Assembly (NCBI GenBank): GCA_049647245.1
Contig: JBARXH010000273.1
Span: forward strand, 1-13,214
Source: Litorimonas sp049647245
Lineage (GTDB): Bacteria > Pseudomonadota > Alphaproteobacteria > Caulobacterales > Maricaulaceae
Reading direction: 5' to 3'
DNA: 13,214 bases
Part shown: in pieces, positions 6,555 to 13,214 of the stretch
Numbering within the stretch: the stretch's first letter is position 1
Layout of the letters: every line of letters begins with the position of its first letter
Program-made: the position numbers and the translations under genes
Notes under the pieces: generated by a model
The model's database searches: none
Told to the model about the DNA's origin: nothing
The model's input: the letters and a program-made list of their open reading frames with translations, nothing else

Positions 6555-6582
6555 GACTTAGGTTCGCCGTGCGGTCGGTCAA
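6555..6582 (-). promoter_or_regulatory. Possible promoter for trhO-GST
   Basis: TTGACC (minus strand, 6582-6577) is a 5/6 match to a -35 box; TAAGTC (6560-6555) lies 16 bases on, but it is a poor -10 box. It fits in the 53-bp gap between the lipoprotein gene and trhO, and would give an almost leaderless message (trhO ATG at 6547). This would make trhO-GST a unit separate from the envelope genes upstream. Confidence 0.25.
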
Positions 6583-6600
6583 CCGTGCAGTTCACAGGGC

Positions 6601-7035
6601 TCAGCTTTCGCGTGCCCCTTCGGCCGTCCGCAGAATGCGGTCCAACAATCCCGTCCCGTCCAGGAAACGCACGACTCCGTCCGGAATGTTCTGACGGTCA
6701 AGAATGGCCAGCAACTCTGACCGGATCAGGTCCGGGTCGTTGCAGGTAGAGGCGAGGGTGCGTAAGTCCTGGATTCCGCGTCCGTCCGTCAGTTCGCGTT
6801 CCAGGGCCTTGGCGGCGTTTGATAGCTTGTAAAGCTGGATGGGACCCGGCGACCGGCCTGCGAGCCAGCTCTCGCTCGCCGCAGCCAGTTCTTCGAAGGT
6901 CCTGTCGAGACGGGTTTCGATACGCTCGACCGCCCTGTCGGCACGCGGGGCGATCCATTCGACCGTGCAGATTTCGGCCGGGTCGGGTGTGGAGGCGCAG
7001 GCTGCGAGCAGACCAACCGCAAGGCAGGCTGCCAC
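6601..7035 (-). CDS. Small putative lipoprotein, function unknown
   Basis: I do not recognise the family. The N-terminus has a hydrophobic run ending in the lipobox LLAAC followed by ASTPD, so it is probably lipid-anchored in the envelope; the mature part of about 130 residues is soluble, helical and mostly charged. The start is uncertain. GTG 7035 gives MAACLAVGLLAAC, a signal peptide without the usual positive charge. A CTG at 7062 would give MTRSLTVRCVAACLAVGLLAAC, a textbook lipoprotein signal, and would overlap the upstream PAN-CAP stop as CTGA. An ATG-initiated frame from 7224 would bury the signal internally and is unlikely. Gene order and overlap suggest co-expression with the secreted PAN-CAP protein. 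Confidence 0.65.
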   Translation of the reverse strand: MAACLAVGLLAACASTPDPAEICTVEWIAPRADRAVERIETRLDRTFEELAAASESWLAGRSPGPIQLYKLSNAAKALERELTDGRGIQDLRTLASTCNDPDLIRSELLAILDRQNIPDGVVRFLDGTGLLDRILRTAEGARES

Positions 7036-7058
7036 GCACCTGACAGTTAAGGACCGGG

Positions 7059-7781
7059 TCAGTGGATGGACCGGGCTTCGAGGAAACTCATGTCCATCGG
7101 CTCGGCCACGAGCATCGCCCAATAGGTCGAATATGTCGTGCGTGGTTCGTAGACGAGCGCGATACCGAACTCCGACACATCGGGACGAAGAAGGTTCTGG
7201 TTGTGGCCGGGGCTTTCCTGCCAAGCCTTGACGACCTGTTTCCAGCTCTTCTGGCCGGTCGCGACATTCTCTCCAGCGATCAGGAAATTATATCCGACGC
7301 GGTTGGCACGGTCCCCATGCGTTGAGCCGTCCGTGCCATTGTGAGAAATGATGCCCGCACGGGCCAGATCGTCTGCGTGCATGCGGGAGGCCTCGATCAG
7401 TTTGGGTTCGATCGTGACGGGGCCAAGCCCGTGCCGGGCCCGGTAGGCATTCAAATCCGCCACGGCGACCTGGATGTTCAGCGGCTCCGGTGGAACCTGC
7501 GGGAAGACTGGATTGGAGCCGAAACCGTCATTCAGACGGCACACGGCCTCGGGCTTGCGGACGTCGGGCTGATAGGTCACCGCGCCGCGGCATTTCGGGT
7601 CCGCCTTGCAGAGCGCAGAGCATTGGCCTTTGCGCGACACGGGGACGACCTTGTAGGTCCCGTCGTCGGGTTTGAAGGTCGTGCTCATGGCCCCGGTCTT
7701 CGCCGTCGCGGGCAATGTGCTCAATGCGATGATCGGCAGCGCGAAGGCCGCCAGTTTCCCCAGCTTCATGGACATAGACAT
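7059..7781 (-). CDS. Secreted PAN-CAP domain protein
   Basis: A 240-aa exported protein. The signal peptide (MKLGK then a hydrophobic run) ends at about ATA-K28. Residues 40-84 form a PAN/apple-like module with C54, C58, C64 and C81 in the spacing QCSALCKADPKC...CRLNDG, likely disulfide-bonded outside the cytoplasm. Residues 104-228 form a CAP/SCP domain: LNAYRARHGLGPV, ASRMHADDLA (H135), HNGTDGSTHGDR (147-158), AGENVATG (E171), AWQESPGHNQNLL (E189, H193), ALVYEP and YWAMLVAEP. The usual CAP His/Glu cavity residues seem present. Bacterial CAP proteins lack a single agreed role; PAN modules bind protein or sugar, so an envelope or matrix-binding role is inference. ATG 7781 is chosen because GGAGG lies 7 bases upstream; in-frame ATGs follow at codons 3 and 5. 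Confidence 0.88.
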   Translation of the reverse strand: MSMSMKLGKLAAFALPIIALSTLPATAKTGAMSTTFKPDDGTYKVVPVSRKGQCSALCKADPKCRGAVTYQPDVRKPEAVCRLNDGFGSNPVFPQVPPEPLNIQVAVADLNAYRARHGLGPVTIEPKLIEASRMHADDLARAGIISHNGTDGSTHGDRANRVGYNFLIAGENVATGQKSWKQVVKAWQESPGHNQNLLRPDVSEFGIALVYEPRTTYSTYWAMLVAEPMDMSFLEARSIH

Positions 7782-7957
7782 AAGCGGCCCTCCGTGGATC
7801 GAAAGGCCATTGAGCAGCCAAAATCCTAGGAAATCGTTAGATTGGCCTTAAATATCCGCAACGGATTGGTCTGGATTAAGCGGTTTCCCCGCTCGGTTGT
7901 TTGGGCGGCTCCGATCTCACTGACCGAATATGGCGACAAGTCACTCCGGCCGTGGAC
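7782..7957. other. Gene-free gap before PAN-CAP
   Basis: These 176 bp between the end of the PBP gene and the start of the PAN-CAP gene hold no gene and presumably the promoter of PAN-CAP. They are AT-richer near 7820-7865 than the surroundings. AGCGG (7879-7883) and CCGCT (7889-7893) form a 5-bp dyad with a 5-base loop and no T tract; it could be an operator or a weak terminator of the PBP gene. I could not pick a convincing -35/-10 pair. Confidence 0.4.
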
Positions 7958-9922
7958 TTATGAGGGCGGCGCGCCGGAGGCCAGGTCGCGTTCGCGGCGC
8001 ATCGCGGCCGCTAGGCCGCCGTAGAAGACCATTGTCGCCGAGGCTTGATCTTCGTCGGACTCGATGGCCGGTACGGACAGCGCTTCGCGCGGCATTCCGT
8101 CATGTGCGGCTTCCATGAAGGCTTTCCAGGCATCGACGGGAAGCAGGCCACCCGTGACCTCGTTCGTCGGGCTATTGTCGTCATTGCCCATCCACACGCC
8201 TGCGGTCAGTTGGCGGGTGAAGCCCATGAACCAGGCATCGCGGTAGTCCTGCGACGTCCCCGTCTTGCCGCCTGCCACGCGCGGTGTGAGGCGCGCGCCG
8301 TACGCCGTGCCCGTATCGACCGTCTCTTGCAGCATGGACGTCATCTGCTGTGCGTAGGGAACCGGATAGACCCTCTGTCCTTCTCCGGCCCGCTTGGAGA
8401 AAAGCACGTCGCCGCTCGTATTTTCGATGCGCTGGATGATGTAGGGTGTGCGGCGGACCCCTTCATTGGGAAAGACGGAGTAGGCCGCCGTCATTTCCAG
8501 CAAATTCACTTCCGAAACGCCGAGCGATAGCGAGAGTGTCGGGCGAAGCTCCGATGCGATGCCGAACCGTTCCGCCAGTTCCGCGACCTGACTCGGTCCG
8601 ATCTCGGCCCCGACCTGAGCGGCGACCGTGTTGATGGACAGCTTCAGGGCCTCGCGCAACGTCATGGGGCCGCGGAAACGCAGCGTGTAGTTCTTGGGCT
8701 GCCAGCCGGCCAGATCGGTGGGCTGGTCGATGCGGACCGTACCCGGCGTGAAGCCGTCTTCCAGCGCGGCCGCATAGACAAAGGTCTTGAAGCTGGAGCC
8801 GGGTTGGCGCTGTGCCTGGACGGTCCGGTTGAACTGACTGTCCAGATAGTTCCGGCCGCCCAGCATGACCCGAATGCCGCCCGTGTCGTTGTCCAGCGCG
8901 ACGAATGCGCCCTGCGAAACATCCCGGGCCTCTCCGTCCTTGTCGAGTACGGCATTGAGGCTTTGGCTTGCGGCCAGCATGTATTCGGCGTCGAGCGTCG
9001 TCGTGACGACCAGATCGGGGTTGCCTAGCCCGGCCCGCGCCTTGGCCTGCGCGGTGATATAGTCGAACGCATAGCCGAGCACGGACTCGCTGAGTTCAAG
9101 TCCCGGCTCCTCGACGATCTGGGGCGGGGAGGCGAGGGCTGCGTCATACTCGGCCTGGGTAATGTAGAGATTGGCGCGCATCCGCGACAGGACCAGTTGG
9201 GAGCGGGTCAGTGCGCGGTCATAGTGGCGGCGCGGGTTCATGCGGCTCGGCGCCTGCGCAAGGCCTGCCAGCATGGCGGCTTCCGCGAGATCGAGATCGC
9301 GTGCGCTCTTGCCGAAGAAGATGCGGCTGCCCGCTTCGGCCCCGAATATCTGCGGGCCGAGGCTCACCCGGTTGATGTAGAGTTCGAGAATCTCCGGTTT
9401 GCTGAGCACCGCTTCCATGTCGCGGGCCAGCAGCGCCTCCTGGAACTTGCGCCGGTAGGTTTTCTCCGGCGTCAGGATCATCAGCTTGACCAGCTGCTGG
9501 GTCAGCGTGGATCCGCCTTGGTTGCGCCCCCCGGACGTCAGGTTGCTGACGAGCGCACGCAGGATGGCCCGGTTGTCCACGCCCTCATGTTCGAAGAAGC
9601 GTTCATCTTCGATGGCCAGAACGGCATTGGGCAGGTGGGCCGGCATGTCGTCCAGCTTCAACGGCTGGCCGATCCAGGGGCCGCGGTGGCCGATCGTGCG
9701 ACCGTTTCGGTCCACCAGAGTGATCGTGTCCTGCAGGTTGAGCTGCCACATCGTTTCCTTGTCGGGCAGGGACGGAAGCCCATCCAGCAGATAGGCCCGC
9801 CCGAGGACGAAGGCGGCCGCGCTTGTCGCGATCAGCGTGCCGAGGATGCCAAGCGCCCAGGCCGAACGGCGTCTGCGATCGTCTGTCTCCACGACATTGA
9901 TATCGGCCCGGTAGGTCGGCAT
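7958..9922 (-). CDS. Class A penicillin-binding protein (PBP1A family)
   Basis: Bifunctional peptidoglycan synthase of 654 aa in the inner membrane: it polymerises glycan strands from lipid II and cross-links stem peptides. Order: cytoplasmic tail with RRRR (17-20... region), one TM helix (about 21-45), GT51 transglycosylase with AIEDERFFEHEGVD (catalytic E105) and GGSTLTQQLVK (136-146), a linker, then the transpeptidase with SSFK (catalytic S376, K379), SIN (429-431) and KTGTS (553-557). All motifs are intact. It is shorter than E. coli PBP1A (about 850 aa) because no large inserted OB-type domain or long tail is visible. The ATG at 9922 has no Shine-Dalgarno sequence; a dyad lies directly before it. 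It is divergent from ycgN with a 48-bp gap. Confidence 0.95.
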   Translation of the reverse strand: MPTYRADINVVETDDRRRRSAWALGILGTLIATSAAAFVLGRAYLLDGLPSLPDKETMWQLNLQDTITLVDRNGRTIGHRGPWIGQPLKLDDMPAHLPNAVLAIEDERFFEHEGVDNRAILRALVSNLTSGGRNQGGSTLTQQLVKLMILTPEKTYRRKFQEALLARDMEAVLSKPEILELYINRVSLGPQIFGAEAGSRIFFGKSARDLDLAEAAMLAGLAQAPSRMNPRRHYDRALTRSQLVLSRMRANLYITQAEYDAALASPPQIVEEPGLELSESVLGYAFDYITAQAKARAGLGNPDLVVTTTLDAEYMLAASQSLNAVLDKDGEARDVSQGAFVALDNDTGGIRVMLGGRNYLDSQFNRTVQAQRQPGSSFKTFVYAAALEDGFTPGTVRIDQPTDLAGWQPKNYTLRFRGPMTLREALKLSINTVAAQVGAEIGPSQVAELAERFGIASELRPTLSLSLGVSEVNLLEMTAAYSVFPNEGVRRTPYIIQRIENTSGDVLFSKRAGEGQRVYPVPYAQQMTSMLQETVDTGTAYGARLTPRVAGGKTGTSQDYRDAWFMGFTRQLTAGVWMGNDDNSPTNEVTGGLLPVDAWKAFMEAAHDGMPREALSVPAIESDEDQASATMVFYGGLAAAMRRERDLASGAPPS

Positions 9923-9936
9923 AGACGTTTCGTCTA
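9922..9936. promoter_or_regulatory. Dyad abutting the PBP start codon
   Basis: TAGACG-TTT-CGTCTA is a perfect 6-bp inverted repeat with a 3-base centre, placed where the ribosome-binding site of the minus-strand PBP gene should be. It may fold in the mRNA or act as a binding site in the 48-bp divergent gap; either reading is inference, and so short a dyad can also occur by chance. Confidence 0.3.
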
Positions 9937-9970
9937 GCCGCCCGTTCGCGGATTGATAACCTGAATCCTC

Positions 9971-10462
9971 ATGACCGATCCGTTATACCCCAAGCCTTTC
10001 TGGCAAACTAAGACGCTCGACGCGATGACTCCCGAGGAGTGGGAGAGTCTTTGCGACGGGTGCGGCAAATGTTGCCTGATCCGTCTTGAAGACGACGAAA
10101 CGGGCGAAGTCTTCACGACCGACGCCCACTGTAGGCTGTTCGACAATGGCAGCTGCCGCTGCTCCGACTATGCCAACCGGAAGGCTGTCGTGTCGGACTG
10201 CGTCATCCTCAAGCCCCAGAACATAGCGGCCCTAAAATGGATGCCGCGAACGTGTGCCTACCGCCTTCTGTCCGAGGGCAAGACCCTGCCGGACTGGCAT
10301 CATCTGCGCACAGGCAGTCGCGAGACCATTCATGATGTGGGCATGAGTGTGCAAAGCGCAACCGTCAGCGAAGCCGGTCTGAGTGAAGACGAGTTGATGC
10401 GCCGCATCACCATCTGGCCCGGCGAACCCGACTGGCCGAACGGACCCGACACCGAACAGTGA
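9971..10462 (+). CDS. ycgN: YcgN/UPF0260 cysteine-cluster protein
   Basis: A 163-aa cytoplasmic protein of the YcgN (UPF0260) family, whose function is not established. The defining cysteine cluster is present: CDGCGKCC (C28, C31, C34, C35), HCRLF (C54), CRCSDY (C62, C64), DC (C77) and RTCAYRLL (C95), followed by family-typical LPDWHHLRTGSRETIH (106-121) and RITIWPGEPDW (145-155). The number and spacing of cysteines suggest bound metal, zinc or an Fe-S cluster, but this is inference. The ATG at 9971 matches family starts although no Shine-Dalgarno sequence is visible. The gene stands alone between the divergent PBP gene and the nuo operon. Confidence 0.92.
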   Translation: MTDPLYPKPFWQTKTLDAMTPEEWESLCDGCGKCCLIRLEDDETGEVFTTDAHCRLFDNGSCRCSDYANRKAVVSDCVILKPQNIAALKWMPRTCAYRLLSEGKTLPDWHHLRTGSRETIHDVGMSVQSATVSEAGLSEDELMRRITIWPGEPDWPNGPDTEQ

Positions 10463-10527
10463 GTCGGTCACCGCTCGCCGCTCGGGCGCGCTAGTTGCGG
10501 ATGGTTCTCAAATAATCAATGGTTTCA

Positions 10528-10550
10528 GCGACCAAGGGGCGAGAGGTCGC
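10528..10550. promoter_or_regulatory. Dyad in the nuo upstream region
   Basis: GCGACC (10528-10533) and GGTCGC (10545-10550) are perfect inverted copies 11 bases apart, centred about 145 bp before nuoA. The spacing suits a dimeric regulator site, or the RNA could form the end of the ycgN transcript; there is no T tract after it. It may also be chance. Confidence 0.25.
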
Positions 10551-10583
10551 ACATTCATGCCGTTATTTGTCAGTGGAGAGGCG

Positions 10584-10612
10584 TTGCAAAGGGACGAGCG
10601 CCAAACTAGGTT
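10584..10612 (+). promoter_or_regulatory. Possible nuo operon promoter
   Basis: TTGCAA (10584-10589), a 17-base spacer and TAGGTT (10607-10612) give partial matches to the housekeeping consensus with ideal spacing, about 70 bp before the nuoA ATG. The -10 box is poor. A promoter somewhere in the 221-bp gap 10463-10683 is expected, because ycgN ends well before nuoA. Confidence 0.25.
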
Positions 10613-10683
10613 CCGCCGCACTTGAACGGGTCCGGCGAGTCTTGTCTTTCGCGCTGCGGACCCGGCCGCTCTTCGAGGTTCGA

Positions 10684-11049
10684 ATGCCCGATCTTCTGAT
10701 CGAATATTTTCCCATACTGCTGATGTTCGGCATCGCCCTGGTGTTGTCGCTGGCATTCCTGCTGGTGCCGGCCATCGTCGCCCCCGCAGACCCGGATGCC
10801 GAAAAGGTCTCGACCTATGAGTGCGGGTTCGAGGCATTTGACGACTCGCGGATGAAATTCGATGTCCGCTTCTACCTCGTCGCGATCCTCTTCATCATCT
10901 TCGACATCGAAGTCGCGTTCCTGTTCCCGATCGCCGTCAGCCTCGATGTGGTCGGCGTCTATGGCTGGACCGTGATGGTGATCTTCCTGCTCGAGCTGCT
11001 AGCCGGCCTCGCCTATGCGTGGAAGATCGGTGCGCTGGACTGGGAATAG
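10684..11049 (+). CDS. nuoA: NADH-quinone oxidoreductase subunit A
   Basis: Small membrane subunit of respiratory complex I, near the quinone entry site (121 aa). Three TM helices (about 9-33, 62-83, 93-112) are visible, with the conserved loop STYECGFEAFDDSRMKFDVR (43-62) between TM1 and TM2, including the known mobile-loop cysteine C47, and FIIFDIEVAFLFP (70-82). I chose ATG 10684 because the protein then starts as homologues do and GAGG lies about 5 bases upstream; the open frame back to 10519 gives non-NuoA sequence. It is first in the operon; nuoB follows after 9 bp. Confidence 0.96.
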   Translation: MPDLLIEYFPILLMFGIALVLSLAFLLVPAIVAPADPDAEKVSTYECGFEAFDDSRMKFDVRFYLVAILFIIFDIEVAFLFPIAVSLDVVGVYGWTVMVIFLLELLAGLAYAWKIGALDWE

Positions 11050-11058
11050 GAGACTCCG

Positions 11059-11640
11059 ATGGCCAATATCCTCGTTCCCAATGGCTCCACGCCCTATGGC
11101 GGGGCCGCCCGCGATCTCGGTGATCCCGTCTACGATCCGCGTCGGCACGACCAGGGCTTCGACGGCCTGTCCGACCAGCTGGCGGACAAGGGCTTCATCA
11201 CGGCGGCCAGCGACGATCTGATCACCTGGGCCCGCACAGGCTCGCTCATGTGGATGACATTCGGTCTGGCCTGCTGCGCGGTCGAAATGATGCAGGCTTC
11301 CATGCCGCGCTACGATCTCGAGCGGTTCGGCTTCGCGCCCCGGGCTTCCCCGCGTCAGAGCGATGTCATGATCGTGGCGGGAACGCTCACCAACAAGATG
11401 GCTCCGGCGCTACGCAAGGTCTATGACCAGATGCCCAACCCGCGCTACGTCATCTCCATGGGGTCCTGCGCCAATGGTGGTGGCTACTATCACTACAGCT
11501 ACAGTGTCGTTCGCGGCTGCGACCGGATCGTCCCGGTCGACGTCTACGTGCCGGGTTGCCCGCCGACCGCGGAGGGGCTGATCTACGGCATTCTGCAACT
11601 GCAGAAGAAGATCCGCCGCGAGGGGAGCATCATCCGATGA
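11059..11640 (+). CDS. nuoB: NADH-quinone oxidoreductase subunit B
   Basis: Subunit (193 aa) that carries the terminal iron-sulfur cluster N2, which hands electrons to quinone. The four ligands are visible: adjacent C72 and C73 in FGLACCAVEMM, C137 in SMGSCANGGGYY and C167 in VYVPGCPPTAEGL. The family core begins at about residue 50; the first 40 residues are polar and variable. AGGAG, overlapping the nuoA stop, lies 6 bases before the ATG. The final TGA overlaps the nuoC ATG (ATGA, 11637-11640), indicating translational coupling. Confidence 0.97.
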   Translation: MANILVPNGSTPYGGAARDLGDPVYDPRRHDQGFDGLSDQLADKGFITAASDDLITWARTGSLMWMTFGLACCAVEMMQASMPRYDLERFGFAPRASPRQSDVMIVAGTLTNKMAPALRKVYDQMPNPRYVISMGSCANGGGYYHYSYSVVRGCDRIVPVDVYVPGCPPTAEGLIYGILQLQKKIRREGSIIR

Positions 11641-12257
11641 ACGAGACCGCTCCCGATGTCCTGGCCGACATCCGCGACCATATCGAATCGCATCATGCCG
11701 ACCACATCCGCAACGTCAGCGTGGCGAATGGCGAGCTGACGCTCTCCGTCCGCCGGGCCTCCCTGCCGACGATCATCGCCTTCCTGCGGGACGATCCGAT
11801 CTGCCGGTTCAACCAGCTCATCGATCTGTGCGGTGTCGACTATCCGGCTCGCGCGCGCCGCTTCGAGATCGTCTATCACATGCTCAGCATGGCGCATAAC
11901 ACGCGCATCCGTGTTAAATGCACGACGGATGAAGACACGCCGGTCATGTCCATCGTGTCCCTGTTCCCGAACGCCGACTGGTACGAGCGCGAAGCTTTCG
12001 ACATGTACGGCATCGTCTTCGACCAGCATCCGGACCTGCGCCGCATCCTCACGGATTACGGCTTCGAGGGGCACCCCCTGCGCAAGGACTTCCCGCTGAC
12101 GGGCTTCGTCGAGGTCCGTTACGACGAGGAACGCAAGGAAGTCGTCTACGAGCCGGTGGTCCTGCAACAGGAATACCGCTCCTTCGATTTCCTAAGCCCA
12201 TGGGAAGGCGCGAAATACGTCCTGCCGGGCGACGAGAAGAGTGAGGCTGCGGAGTAA
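11637..12257 (+). CDS. nuoC: NADH-quinone oxidoreductase subunit C
   Basis: The 30-kDa hydrophilic subunit (206 aa) of the connecting module between the NADH-oxidising and membrane arms. Typical stretches are DLCGVDYP (63-70), RRFEIVYHMLS (74-84), the signature PNADWYEREAFDMYGIVFD (111-129) and HPDLRRILTDYGFEGHPLRK (131-150). The start is the ATG inside the nuoB stop; an open frame continues further upstream but lies in nuoB. It stays separate from nuoD, unlike the fused nuoCD of enterobacteria. The TAA stop shares a base with the nuoD ATG. Confidence 0.96.
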   Translation: MNETAPDVLADIRDHIESHHADHIRNVSVANGELTLSVRRASLPTIIAFLRDDPICRFNQLIDLCGVDYPARARRFEIVYHMLSMAHNTRIRVKCTTDEDTPVMSIVSLFPNADWYEREAFDMYGIVFDQHPDLRRILTDYGFEGHPLRKDFPLTGFVEVRYDEERKEVVYEPVVLQQEYRSFDFLSPWEGAKYVLPGDEKSEAAE

Positions 12258-13214
12258 TGGCTACTCCTGAAGCCCTCATCACCGACGAGCAGGATCGTCG
12301 CTTCACGATCAATTTCGGCCCGCAGCACCCTGCGGCGCACGGCGTGTTGCGTCTTGTGCTGGAGCTGGAAGGCGAGATCGTGGAGCGGGTGGACCCGCAT
12401 ATCGGCCTGCTGCACCGCGGCACCGAGAAGCTGATCGAACACAAGACCTACCTGCAAGCGATCCCCTATTTCGACCGTCTCGACTATGTCGCGCCGATGA
12501 ACCAGGAGCACGCCTTCTGCCTCGCCATCGAGCGGTTGGCAGGCATCGAGGTGCCGCGCCGGGCGCAGTTCATCCGGGTCGTCTACTGCGAGATCGGCCG
12601 TATCCTGTCGCATCTTTTGAACATCACCACGCAGGCCCTGGACGTCGGGGCCCTGACGCCGCCGCTCTGGGGGTTCGAAGAGCGCGAGAAGTTAATGGTG
12701 TTCTATGAGCGGGCCTGCGGCGCGCGCATGCACTCCAACTATTTCCGTCCTGGCGGCGTCCATCAGGACCTGACGCCGGCGCTGGTCAACGACATCCTTG
12801 TCTGGTGCGACCAGTTTCCGGACCGCCTCCGGGAGATTGAAACCCTGCTGACGGGCAACCGCATCTTCAAGCAGCGCAACGTCGATATCGGCGTCGTGTC
12901 GAAGCAGGATTGCTACGACCTCGGGTTTACGGGCGTCATGGTGCGGGGCTCCGGCATTCCGTGGGACCTGCGCCGCAACCAGCCCTACGAGGTCTACAGC
13001 GAACTCGAATTCAATATCCCGCTCGGCAAGAACGGCGATTGCTACGACCGCTATCTGTGCCGGGTCGAGGAGATGTACGAATCCGTCAAGATCATGAAGC
13101 AAGCGCTTGAAATGATGCCGGAAGGCCCGGTCATGACGGAAGACAACAAGTGGGTCCCGCCGCGCCGCGCCGAGATGAAGCAATCCATGGAAGCGCTCAT
13201 CCACCACTTCAAGC
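12257..13214 (+). CDS. nuoD: NADH-quinone oxidoreductase subunit D, partial
   Basis: The 49-kDa subunit, which with NuoB forms the quinone-reducing pocket. Only about 319 codons are present; the window ends before the stop. Translation from ATG 12257 (TAATG overlap with nuoC) gives FTINFGPQHPAAHGVLRLVL with the conserved quinone-pocket histidine loop, GLLHRGTEKLIE, YFDRLDYVAPMNQEH, and ending near RRAEMKQSMEALIHHFK. The protein is related to the large subunit of NiFe hydrogenases but lacks its metal cysteines, as expected. No frameshift or internal stop was seen in the part shown. The remaining nuo genes are expected beyond the right edge. Confidence 0.97.
   Translation, partial: MATPEALITDEQDRRFTINFGPQHPAAHGVLRLVLELEGEIVERVDPHIGLLHRGTEKLIEHKTYLQAIPYFDRLDYVAPMNQEHAFCLAIERLAGIEVPRRAQFIRVVYCEIGRILSHLLNITTQALDVGALTPPLWGFEEREKLMVFYERACGARMHSNYFRPGGVHQDLTPALVNDILVWCDQFPDRLREIETLLTGNRIFKQRNVDIGVVSKQDCYDLGFTGVMVRGSGIPWDLRRNQPYEVYSELEFNIPLGKNGDCYDRYLCRVEEMYESVKIMKQALEMMPEGPVMTEDNKWVPPRRAEMKQSMEALIHHFK

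Noticed and set aside
10519..10683. N-terminally extended NuoA from ATG 10519
   Set aside because: The 55 extra residues are unlike any NuoA, and ATG 10684 has a Shine-Dalgarno-like GAGG and gives the normal length.
10676..10690. GGTTCGAATGCC resembling the T-loop of a tRNA
   Set aside because: No matching acceptor stem, anticodon arm or D arm could be drawn around it; it is the nuoA leader and start codon.

Overview
The window looks like chromosomal DNA from a high-GC, aerobic, Gram-negative alphaproteobacterium. The proteins resemble those of the Maricaulales/Hyphomonadaceae-Caulobacterales side of the class, but I recognised this by eye and ran no search. The reasons are the alphaproteobacterial type of branched-chain aminotransferase, an alphaproteobacterial YbjN-proC pair, a YcgN/UPF0260 protein, a nuoA-B-C-D operon with separate nuoC and nuoD, several starts without a Shine-Dalgarno sequence, GTG/TTG starts, and GANTC sites in gene-free stretches. 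The content is mostly housekeeping. I see no phage, insertion sequence, CRISPR array, tRNA or rRNA.

Layout. Positions 1-553 contain no credible protein gene. This GC-rich stretch holds a strong 13-bp perfect inverted repeat (242-254/297-309), several other helices that could belong to one plus-strand structured RNA, and a palindromic intergenic repeat (403-518). Next come ilvE (minus, 554-1432) and, divergently, a two-component system (plus): an OmpR-type response regulator starting at TTG 1514 and an EnvZ-like histidine kinase ending at 3551. The kinase stop codon overlaps the stop of the convergent gene proC.

From 3548 to 9922 all genes lie on the minus strand. In transcription order they are: a class A penicillin-binding protein (9922-7958); a secreted PAN-CAP protein (7781-7059); a small lipoprotein whose start touches the end of the PAN-CAP gene; trhO, the rhodanese-type tRNA U34 hydroxylase (6547-5642); a glutathione S-transferase overlapping trhO by GTGA (5645-5016); a YbjN-domain protein (about 4896-4363); and proC (4357-3548).

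From 9971 the plus strand carries ycgN, a 221-bp gap, and the start of the respiratory complex I operon: nuoA, nuoB, nuoC and a nuoD cut by the window edge. The nuo genes are very tightly packed (9-bp gap, ATGA overlap, TAATG overlap).

How the genes fit together. ilvE and proC are amino-acid biosynthesis genes flanking a sensor-regulator pair. PBP1A, PAN-CAP and the lipoprotein are envelope proteins made in a row. trhO and the GST look translationally coupled. nuoA-D form the quinone-facing membrane arm entry and the peripheral connecting module of NADH:quinone oxidoreductase. The least explained part is the structured gene-free DNA at 1-520. The rest is a conventional chromosomal segment with some unusual gene starts and overlaps.
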